Notes under the pieces: model-generated
The model's input: only the letters and a program-made list of their open reading frames with translations
Database searches by the model: none
What the model was told of the DNA's origin: nothing
Program-made: the position numbers and the translations under genes
Part shown: in pieces, positions 8,859 to 18,296 of the stretch
Numbering within the stretch: the stretch's first letter is position 1
How the letters are laid out: the number at the start of each line of letters is the position of its first letter
Assembly: GCF_001186125.1 (NCBI RefSeq)
Contig: NW_014040423.1
Coordinates: 77,100-104,311 of the forward strand
Direction: 5' to 3'
DNA: 27,212 nt
DNA from: Sphaeroforma arctica JP610
Lineage: Eukaryota; Opisthokonta; Ichthyosporea; Ichthyophonida

Positions 8859-10226
8859 ATGTCAAAGACGGTAACACCTATTTACGAGTCTTCCTTGGTG
8901 AAGAATCGATCTGTCAACTGTGGTAATTTGTTACATACTGAATCGATACTAAATACAGACAGTGCTCGTGCAAATTCCAATACGAGTATGTCTCCAACAC
9001 ACGCCATGAATTTCTCCAAAGAAGCCCGACAAGGCACAGGTCTTGTGACCAATTACGCGTTTGCATCGGAAATCAATAGCAAACTGCAACAAACGCCAAC
9101 ATTATCAACATTAAGTAGTACAAATAACGTGCGGTCTTCTTTTCACCCGCGTAAGTTGAAGGGCACATCTCACCCCCATGCCGGTCGCGCCGCAACCTCA
9201 AGCTTACGCAAAAAAAGTATCACAGAATACCGAAAGAATTCTGCAGAGTTTATGTTCAGGACCATCAACAGCAACAATGCCCGGTCACCTGAATTGTTGA
9301 CAAGCATACCAAACACAGAGCCGTGTGGTTCACTCAGTAAAAAATCAGGGAGAGCGTGGAGGAAAAGGAATAGTATAGCGGACAAGGGCGCCACACCTGT
9401 ATGTCACGGTGTGCGCCGAAAAAGTCTTACTAGCGTCAAGTCCAGTACTTCATCTGATTCTGGGTCTGAATCTTTATTGAGCTTGCCAAATTCATCACTA
9501 AGTTCGTCTTCTCAAAAGTCTGTATGTGAGGAAATTTGCGAAGAAGATCCCGATTGCGATATCAAAGAGAACGACGTTGAGGGAGAGGAGCTAGATACTG
9601 TCTCGCACACCCTTCCCATCGGTGCCTACAACTCCAAACGAACATACTCGAACCTAGGAGGTATTGGAAAATCCACAGTTGACCGAAGAGAGGATGTGTT
9701 GCGCGCTACGCAACCAGCCTGGAAGTGTCAACAACTCCGAGTCGATATTGACAAACCAATGGGCATGATGAATGCCAGTCCCAAGCCGCAAAGAGTGTCA
9801 AAGATGAGCACCTTGTCGACAATCACTTCACTTTCACATCTATTTCTCCGTAGGGGCAGTATTGCATCGGCCACCTCTATAAGCTCCATTCAGAACAAAA
9901 ACGATGTATCTGATTTGGACTTCAATGACGTTATCGATTCTAATATCGGTGATATTGGCAGTGAGGGCCGTCCCTTCATACCCATGGGCTCTTTATCTTC
10001 GATATTCAAGAAACGAGACGAGGGTGAGAGAACTCAAGATGCATTGCAGGACGACATGGAACAACACTATACTAACATCGCTACCGCTATCTGCAGAACG
10101 GCTTCAAATAACAGTTCAAGGAGTAGTCTGGCAAATCTTAGCCCTCCGACATTGCCGGCGTCCCGTCGGCACAGTCTGATACGAAAGTTGCTGCATAAAT
10201 TACATCTTGAGAAGAAAATCACATAA
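8859..10226 (+). CDS. Ser-rich intrinsically disordered protein with repeated basic-x-Ser phosphosite motifs
   Basis: Uninterrupted frame of 455 residues from ATG 8859 to TAA 10224; family not recognised. There is no signal peptide, membrane segment or folded-domain signature. Serine dominates, with a poly-Ser stretch around residues 195-221 followed by an acidic patch (about 223-247, CEEICEEDPDCD and onward). Five motifs share a basic triplet, then Ser, then Ile or Leu: RKKSI (S120), RKRNSI (S172), RRKSL (S189), RRGSI (S334) and RRHSL (S439). This is the classic consensus of PKA and CaMK-type basophilic kinases and of many 14-3-3 clients. The C-terminus (about 434-453) is basic and could be helical. 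The frame is open for 11 codons before the ATG, so the true N-terminus may lie in an upstream exon (8540-8717). A poly(A) signal follows closely. Confidence 0.75.
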   Translation: MSKTVTPIYESSLVKNRSVNCGNLLHTESILNTDSARANSNTSMSPTHAMNFSKEARQGTGLVTNYAFASEINSKLQQTPTLSTLSSTNNVRSSFHPRKLKGTSHPHAGRAATSSLRKKSITEYRKNSAEFMFRTINSNNARSPELLTSIPNTEPCGSLSKKSGRAWRKRNSIADKGATPVCHGVRRKSLTSVKSSTSSDSGSESLLSLPNSSLSSSSQKSVCEEICEEDPDCDIKENDVEGEELDTVSHTLPIGAYNSKRTYSNLGGIGKSTVDRREDVLRATQPAWKCQQLRVDIDKPMGMMNASPKPQRVSKMSTLSTITSLSHLFLRRGSIASATSISSIQNKNDVSDLDFNDVIDSNIGDIGSEGRPFIPMGSLSSIFKKRDEGERTQDALQDDMEQHYTNIATAICRTASNNSSRSSLANLSPPTLPASRRHSLIRKLLHKLHLEKKIT

Positions 10227-10246
10227 TACCATGCTTAAATTCACTT

Positions 10247-10252
10247 AATAAA
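10247..10252 (+). terminator. Poly(A) signal of the Ser-rich gene
   Basis: AATAAA lies 20 bases after the stop at 10226, again implying a very short 3' UTR. Confidence 0.6.
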
Positions 10253-12101
10253 ATAATAATCTCGACCTATACGCCTTCCTTGTTTGTCAATGTCTTTCCC
10301 TGTTTATATTTTAGTTGGATCATTAGGATAATAGAATGAAAATCCTGACTACGCCTTCAAATTTGCTACGTGAAATCCAGTTGCTCCATCACAACCCACC
10401 CCAACGTAGACGCACTCTTCGCTAGGCACTTCAACAAACAGGCTATTCTTAGTTCTTTGAACCTACTGAAATTTTCCTGTACGTGCACAATCCAAAATAC
10501 TGCTGAGTACCTTGTAAATAGGAGTTGATCGCTGTTATTTGTTACTTCACAGACAGTGTGATATAGTATTAAATAAAATTTTGTTAGTCGATATGCGACA
10601 TGCAGTATGAATTGTTTATTCGTTCATGCCTCTTATAAAATTCGGTAACTGTATGCATACGCTGCGAAGGAGAACACGAAAGAAACTGTGAGCTTTATTG
10701 AGCACGCTTTGTCTCGTCTCCAGTATAGAATATAGCTGTGATTCTAGACCCTCCGAGTGGAATTTGTTTCTTGCGCTACTGTGCCCTCTCACATTTAACT
10801 GTGCCCTCTCGCAGTAAATGTTCGAATCCCTTCTCGAGAATTCTAGTTTCCGAGACTCAATTCTTATAATAAACACAACAATAAACACAATTGTGTAGAT
10901 CTCCAGCCAATCATCCACCTAGGCAACCAGACTGAAGTAGTACCTGTCCAGCACTGTAAACGTCTTTTTTAGTACTCGCACTAGTGAGAATGTAATTATG
11001 CTATTCACGATCTAGAGAAATATAGACCTATAAATTAAGGATTGTTTGTTATCGTACATGACTATCAATCTATTATGTGTAGTTTTATTGAGTAGAAAAA
11101 ATGTTTTGTAGTTTTGAATCCTCTACAACGCAACGCACAAAAATGATCAAAAGGATTTGGGAACGGCAACATCGATGGTATGATATTGCAGTTGTATCCT
11201 ATAGTCTACGTCAGGGCGAGTACGTAACTCACCACTTCGAGTGGACTCACAACGTATGCACAAGTTGAGAAGGTATATCGCAAATACTCCTCATAGATTG
11301 TACGTGTTCGTGAGCTTCGCAGGCAGCTACTTTTGCCTCGTATGAACAAAAGTATGTCGGTGTGATGCTTGGTACAACTAACAGGGCTAACCCCAGGTGG
11401 ATATCCGCTACTGTTCCTATAGAAATATTTGAGCAATTTAAATATGTTATTAAATACCAGTTGTTAAAATTTAAAAAAGGAATTGGTGATCTGATGATAA
11501 AAATATCAGATTGAATGTTTCGTTTACAGATGAGTTGATGAAAAAGTCAGACACTCTAGATCATCCATCATCCCCATCTCTCTAAAGAAAGAGAGGGAGG
11601 GAGAGAGTATTCAATTTTACCATTATATTATATGTTATATCTCTTCAGTCTTCCCTAGCAACCCTGTAGACTCGTCGCATGTGTTTTTTTTAGAAGGCTA
11701 TGCTCGTCGTCCCTATTAAAAATTTAAATAGTATTCAAGAGTTACAATGAATTCTTTATTTTCACTAGATAGAACCGTGTAGATCTCATCCGTCATCGTC
11801 CCTAAATAGTATTCGGTGATTTATACCAATAAGCTATATATCTTCACTAGCAACCTGTAAACTCATTGTCTAGTTAAAATCGGTGGTTACCAATAAATTA
11901 TCTATCTTCGATAGAACTGAAACCCTATATTCAGGCCAGGAAAGTCATCGTTCTCAATTCAGTAGTTTCCAATAAGATATTCTTTTCCGCTAGCTACAAC
12001 TCTTACTAGCTTTTTAAAACCATAAGTGATACCCTGTGGGCTGTAGACAAAAGACGAAAAAGGGATCCACAAACCTCTCGATCTATGAATAGAATACTAA
12101 A
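10253..12101. other. Spacer between the Ser-rich gene and the NAF1 3' end
   Basis: The two genes converge here. No exon-like frame is convincing; the longest, 10616-10918 on -, has no motif or splice context. The region holds a perfect-register 20-bp duplication (10779-10798 and 10799-10818, CTGTGCCCTCTC...), a CT/GA stretch at 11571-11608, and a degenerate repeat block at about 11620-12010 listed separately. Confidence 0.5.
11620..12010. repeat. Degenerate tandem repeat block between convergent genes
   Basis: A motif of roughly TACCAATAA, TATATCTTCACTAG, then CAACCTGTAAACTC recurs in decayed form at about 11635-11675, 11750-11785, 11818-11865, 11883-11930 and 11963-12008. A second word, CGTCCCTA followed by AAATAGTATTC, occurs at 11709-11737 and 11797-11815. 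Spacing varies between about 65 and 100 bases and the copies are too diverged for a clean unit. Confidence 0.5.
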
Positions 12102-12107
12102 TTTATT
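12102..12107 (-). terminator. Poly(A) signal of NAF1
   Basis: AATAAA on the - strand (TTTATT on +), 155 bases beyond the first stop codon of NAF1 and 86 bases beyond the second in-frame stop. Confidence 0.6.
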
Positions 12108-12192
12108 CAATGCCAATACTCGAGCCCAATCCGAACAATCCAAGCGTCCATCGGAGATCGGAGTGAGCGATTAAATGGCACAGAGTGACCAG

Positions 12193-12261
12193 TTACCGTT
12201 GCACGTCCGTGTTTCCATTGTATTGACTTTGGCTCTGCTGTGTACCACCAGACCCTTGGTC
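12193..12261 (-). other. In-frame, compositionally matched extension after the NAF1 stop
   Basis: After the TAG at 12264-12262 the same frame continues for 22 codons, DQGSGGTQQSQSQYNGNTDV then QR, before TAA at 12195-12193. The extension keeps the Q/S/G/N bias of the preceding tail ([12 protein letters not shown]). That fits either a recently gained stop that shortened the protein or stop-codon read-through. Confidence 0.6.
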
Positions 12262-13731
12262 CTAACTCTGACCCTGGCCTTGGTCTTGTTGGTCTTGTTG
12301 GCCATGTGCAGTAGTCTGGCTATACATGCCCAGTTGGGTCGCATAGTCTTGCTGAGGGTAGGCGTTATTCGAAGCGTGGTTGTTGTTGGTGTGGTTATTG
12401 TAGCCGTTACCGTATCCGCCCAGTGAATTGTAGTTGCTTGTATTGTACTGGTTGTTGCCGGGATGGCCCTGGTAGTTCTGCTGTGCATTATCACCCTGGT
12501 AGATGCCGTACTGCCCCTGCGCGACGTTGCCATGGTAACCACCATTATACGGGTTCTGATTGGTGCTGTAGTTATTATTCTGATAGCCGTCGTTCCATCC
12601 CTGTGATTGCTGCGGTTGGTACTGGTTATACGCGTTATTGTAATACCCGCCCTGATTACCACCGTGACCGCCATACGCCTGACCCCCCCCATGTCTGTTA
12701 TTATCGTTGTGTCGGTCATTGTTGTTGTAATTGTTATTTTGTCGCCCCCCACGACCCCTGTTCCCACCTCGGCCTCGGTCTGTGCCAGAAGTCTGCTGTC
12801 GTAATCTGGACTCCCCATCGATCACCTCAGGATCTTGGGCTATACCTTGACGCTCACTGTTAGTATCAACCGGAAATAAATATTTAGTACCAGTGCTACA
12901 TAGGCGCACGATCGTACTACAACAAGGCTTTTAAAGTATCACGAAAAGAATTGCTTGCACAACTGATGGAAACACATCGCCTTGAAGACCAACATATTCA
13001 GAGGAAGTGTATTCGTCTCTATAACATGAAGTGTACGGTTGTAGGGGACATTATGATTGGTTGTAGCCTTATTTATCAGCATCATCATAATAATAAGTGT
13101 GTGAGAAACCCGATGTGCGTTTTCGCTTCGACAGATCAGTACACCCGCTGAAGGTATGACGTGACGCTACTAATATGGACAACACACCCTTATATAGTAT
13201 CAAACTTCGCATAGCATCAACAGGCAATTATCTACTACATAGACATGCCAAGTGCAATCTACGATGCAACCACCATGACACCAAGCACACAAACAGCTGC
13301 GACACAACCCCAGCACAACAAGTCATACAAAGACAAGCAGTATACGTACGCATGCTTAGCCCGGTTCTTCCTCTTTCTTTCTTGCTTGGCGAGAGCCTCT
13401 TCTTCGTCATCTGAGTACTCCATTTCGTTCTCTGGGGGTTCCTCATCGTGTTGCCACGAAGCGTCCGTGCCCTGTGCATTGGTGAGAAGTACGCTATACT
13501 GGATCAGGAAGTGTATATGCACACAGATAGTCTGATCTACAGATACCATATATATATACAAAAATATATTTATATATCAAAATACATACATATATATATA
13601 TATATAAATATATATATATATCTATATTTATATATATGTATATCTATATGAATATATATACATTTAAATATATATATATAAATATAAATATATATATATA
13701 CATAAACATATATATATATAAATATACATAC

Positions 13732-13777
<46 letters not shown>

Positions 13778-16708
13778 CAATGCCTTGTGTGTTGGTACAA
13801 ATAGAAGTGGCCTTGATACTCTAAACTCAATATTCGCCAGATTCCTACGAATAATTCGGTCATTGATACGCGCCCAGATGCGCAAATAAATTCGCTGCAC
13901 ACTATGTCAGGTGGTGCGTGTCGGGGTAAGAGTGGCAACCGGAACATAGGTGAACAAGCCAGACTCGATGGGATACCACAGACACCCCCACACTGCGCAA
14001 AGCTGGAATGATATTGCTGCTCAAAACAAAGTTCACCGAATTTGAATGGGTCAAATAATGAATTCTATTCTAGGAGAAGCAGTAGCAGCACACAACAAGT
14101 GCGAGGCGTACATGCATACATACGTATATACATACACACGTATATACATACATTCGTATATACATACATACAAATGTACATCCATCCATCCATACATAAA
14201 TATATCCATCCACACATGCATGCATACATACATACATAAGAGGGAAACATTTTCATACCTACACAGATACATATATTTATATTTAAATATATGTATAAAT
14301 ATAAATATAAATATATATATATATACATACATATATATATATATACGTACCTTGAATTTGCGCAGTTGGGCAGCAAGCACGAACTTTGCCAAATCCGGGA
14401 TGTTCGGCACAAACGCGATGCTCTTTCCGATCAGAACCTCTGGCTTGTCACTAAACGCACTATTGGAGGGCAGTCTCACTGAGTAGAAGGGTTGCTCGAC
14501 CTGTCCAAAGACATCCCACACTCGCCCTAAAGGTGTTTGTTTGTCCACAAACAGGATGGTATCCACATCCAAAGCGATGGTTTCTGTTACCAGTATGAGA
14601 TTGACGTTAATACGAGTTAATCGTGTATCAATAATCGTATAAATGCACCTACAAACAACATGGTGTCGTTACCGGATACGAATGTTACTGAAGTTTGTAG
14701 TAACCCGAGATATGGGTTAGGTACTTGTTTTTCCTCAATGGTAATGGTGGCCACAGCGAGTGCGAAGGTTCAGGTGCTACGATGCAGAAACTTAAGGTTT
14801 AGGATTTTAGGGTATCAACTTATACATTATCGCATAGCCTTCTAATGTAATTAGTTTAGGAGGCTATGATTATGTGTGGAATCGGAGCATATGTAGCTAC
14901 CGCGTACAGGAGGTATCCAACTACATTTGATTCACTTTTAATCAAGTCGTCCACTCTGTAAGTCTTAGTATGAATTGCATTGACGAGTGGTCACAACCTT
15001 AACACATGTGCACAACTTGACTAAACGCATCAGGACCACAAGGTACTAGACATATATAATAGAAGCACACACAGCAAGAACCGGATGGGAGCGTTTGTAA
15101 CTGCGACTATCACAGCATCACCGTTATATATAATGTACAGATACATGAACATTATTAGCTATATACAGATACAAAACCAACACAAATGGCTGTATACAGA
15201 TAGATACTCAGCTACTATGCACAGTTGCATACAATCACACAAGTACCTTCATTAGAATATCACAACCACCATCAGAATACCCAACACCCACACCGCAAAC
15301 ACACACAACATACCACTCTTAGCTGTGACGATCACCAATCCATCCACATAGGACGTCACAGTACCAATGTATGCCAAATCTGCGTGCGCAGGCAAGTCCA
15401 CCTCCAGCGCATCTTCGGGTGGCAAATCGTCGAGAAGCAGTTCGTTTGCGGTCTTGAGCGTAACCTCTTCGATCTGTGCGTCTACGTCGTTCATGGCTTT
15501 GTTTATGAGAGACCGGATGTCGGCTTCGAGTATTTCGTCCTCGGATTCGGACTGCCGTGCCGATTTGCGGACCGAAATGGGATTGGGAAATTGGAATATT
15601 GATCCAAAATATCGTTATATTACATGTAGTACACGACTTCAAGACATGATATACATTTATATCTCTTGTCATGCCTACCAAAATTCGTATTGCAGCGTAC
15701 AAGTACGTGCCCTAGTACATCCCTACTACACGAAATACGAATATATGGATCTCCACCGCCGGGCCGCAGACACGTTGTTTGCGATGGTTTGACAAACAAT
15801 TGCTCAATGATGTAGCCTCCGCAAATATGATTACGATAACAGACCCGTGGCATGACATTATTGGCACACAGGTGCACAAGAATTGGTGTGGCAAAGCAGT
15901 ATCACTACTACGAAATCATATATTAACTATACATTAAAACATGCAACAGACGTTTATATAAATAGCCTACACGAGTTGGCATGTGTATACGTATCCAGAA
16001 AACAACAGGCAAGTTTGCATACATACGCGTACCACGCATACCTCTTCCGCACTAGATTCTTCATCACTCGATGATTCCTCGTCACTGGAGGATGCAGGTG
16101 CTGTCATGTCCTCCACCTTTGTAGGGTCAACACCCAACACTAATTCGATCTTTGGCTTTTCTTCCAACGTCGTATTTACGTCGCTAGGGGCGCCTGCCGG
16201 TACAGTAGATGGATCCGATGCCTGTCAGAGAAATGATATGGAGATATTGAGCAAAGAGATGGAGTGCAGCTAGAAAGATTTAGATACACACTTCACCAGG
16301 GGAATACACATACGTAAACAAGTAGACATAAAATTAAGTATAATCAGATAATTACTTTAAGGAGATGTCATTAAGTGACTACTTCATAGAATATATATAT
16401 AGATATATATATATATATATGTGTGTATGTGTGTGTGTATTGTTAAACAGCTATCTATAGATAAAAATATATGCGTATATATATATATATATATATATAT
16501 GGATGGAATATTAATACATACATAAATTTTTATGTAAATTTGTATATATATGAATATATACAGATATACAGATACACATACGAATATATATATATTATAC
16601 ATGCACACAAAGGCACGCAAACACACACACACAAACAAATATATATATATATATATATTATTTTAATTTTTTAATTTTTAAATTAAATATTTTATATGTA
16701 TATATATT

Positions 16709-16739
<31 letters not shown>

Positions 16740-17264
16740 AATCTCACAATATACAGGATTACACGACCATGTGCATATATACAAAAGAAGATAACAGGTT
16801 TTAAATATGCCATCCGATATATATCACTAGCTTAGTAGTCCATAGTTCAGGACAAGTACCTTCGTTCGGATAATCTCTTCTCCATCAATGATACCTACAT
16901 CCACTCCCACCAGGAATTCAGGCACAGCTCCATCTGCTGCATACCTGGGTGCATTGTTGTCCATCTCTATAACGGCCTCTGAGATCACCTCCTTTTCACT
17001 TTTCAACATATCACTATCGTTGGCCTCGCTGGCAATAACAACCTGTGCCTTAACCTCATTCTCTTGTTTCGTCAAATCTTCTTCTAACGTAATGTCTTCT
17101 TTCACGACATCCATTGCTTCAACGTCCTGTGCATGTTCTTGTTCTTGCTCCCTACTAGTCGCGTCACTAGAGTGTACAGCTATCGTATCTGCATGCTTCT
17201 CGCCAGCAGGTGTGCAGGTAGATGTATCTGTCATTACGGCAGTGTTGTCTGGCTTCGAATCCAT
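12262..17264 (-). CDS. NAF1: H/ACA ribonucleoprotein assembly factor NAF1, six exons, 590 residues
   Basis: Exons on the - strand: 17264-16860, 16221-16042, 15551-15314, 14583-14351, 13471-13350 and 12856-12262. All junctions are GT-AG and phase-consistent. The ATG has A at -3 and G at +4. NAF1 is the nuclear Gar1-like factor that binds dyskerin/Cbf5 during box H/ACA snoRNP and telomerase RNP assembly and is later replaced by Gar1. Residues 1-235 are acidic, with a Ser/Asp/Glu run (about 177-201) across the exon 2/3 border that suits CK2. The Gar1/Naf1 core follows: LPPED at about 238, [13 protein letters not shown] at about 258-270, DTILFVD and [18 protein letters not shown] in exon 4. Exon 5 opens with the hallmark [20 protein letters not shown]. 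Residues 420-431 form an RGRGG cluster, followed by a Gln/Asn/Gly/Tyr-rich prion-like tail to 590. Introns 1 and 4 carry long TA microsatellites. Confidence 0.92.
13547..13772. repeat. TA microsatellite in NAF1 intron 4
   Basis: About 225 bases of TA with AAATA and CATA interruptions, inside the intron 14350-13472. The open frames across it on both strands are repeat artefacts. Confidence 0.95.
14106..14346. repeat. CATA and TA microsatellites close to the NAF1 exon 4 donor
   Basis: A CATA/CGTATA/CATC block (14106-14240) and a TAAATA/TA block (about 14266-14346), also in intron 4. The TA block ends about five bases from the donor of exon 4, so the 5' splice site is almost embedded in the repeat. 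Confidence 0.9.
16388..16742. repeat. Compound TA/CA microsatellite in NAF1 intron 1
   Basis: TA and GTGTGT runs at 16388-16500 and 16541-16660, an AT block at 16660-16690, and TATG/TA runs to 16742, all within intron 1 (16859-16222). Confidence 0.9.
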
Positions 17265-18296
17265 AATATTCAGTTAAAGCTGTTCGATGATCCACAATCG
17301 GTACTATTAACTATTTACTACTATGATCTATTACTATTAGTTAATCAATGGCTGGGTGTATATTGTATAGTATATTAAATATTAAATATTTTAATAATAC
17401 GTAATTAAGTTTACACTTTCTCTCTCTCCACTACCAGTAGAGGATCATTTAAAATATGGGGGGTTTTTTTAAACGCATTTTTGGTTAAAAAGTACGTGCA
17501 CGTGCGAGATATGGTAATCTGTTGTACGTAGCATGTGTATTTATTTAAAAAAAAATACCTCTCTCATCAAAAGAATGGGGTGAATTGGAGATTCCCAGTC
17601 ATTGTATTCTTAGGGATACCCTTCGATGAAATCCATTTTATCGAATAGGAGGGCGTTTGAATAATTCTACACCAATGGAATGTTGAGAAAAATACTCTCC
17701 CTTGGCTGCGGCTCCGGCTCACCGGAGGCTGTTTAAAAGTTATAGCGCGTATTGTCCATGAAAAAGAAAAAGACAAACCTACTATAAACATTTAAAATCT
17801 TTTTCATTAATAGGGTCTGTGAATTGCGCCTCAAAACACAAATATTGCACCTTATTTTACAATATAGGACCTACTCGATATCGATTTTTATACGTTATCT
17901 CTAAAGCGTTTACAAAGTTCGAGTGTGTGAGCGGCGTCATTCAAATCGTTGTACCAATGAAAAATTTAACCAATCGTCCACAAATATCCTAGAAAATCAA
18001 CTATGAAAAAGCTCTACTCACTCTCTCTCTCTCTCTAGAGAGAGCTTGTTATTTATTTTAGGATCATTGGCCTAGCGCTTTGGCTTTTGGTGATTTGGTC
18101 TCACTGTCTAATAATAAATACAGCAAGTGAGCAAGTGAGAAAGTGTGTGTACAAAATTAGGGTCATAGTAATAAGTATAACAAAGGAACTGTACAAGAAA
18201 AGCTTCCAGTCTCATATTCCACACCAAACCAATAACAATAGAATGCAAGTACAATTGAAACACATAAAGTAGTTTGCAATATTATTAGTAAACAGC
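17265..18296. other. Divergent spacer between NAF1 and the FUSC-like gene
   Basis: The two start codons face away from each other across 1,032 bases, so both promoters must lie here or in unseen untranslated exons. Visible elements are a CACGTG E-box-like core inside GTACGTGCACGTGCG (about 17493), CCAAT words on + (ACCAATGG about 17671; two CCAAT words about 17954-17975), and a CT tract ending in an 8-bp-arm palindrome CTCTCTCTAGAGAGAG (18029-18044). No clear TATA box could be tied to either gene. No gene is seen in the stretch. Confidence 0.5.

Noticed and set aside
10616-10918. 100-residue ORF on the - strand
   Set aside because: No motif, no splice context and no compositional sign of coding. 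It includes a 20-base tandem duplication.
12171-12863. Long frames on + and in the other - frame over NAF1 exon 6
   Set aside because: They are shadows of the compositionally biased RGG/Q-N tail. Only the frame joined to the NAF1 core has matching splice phase and family context.
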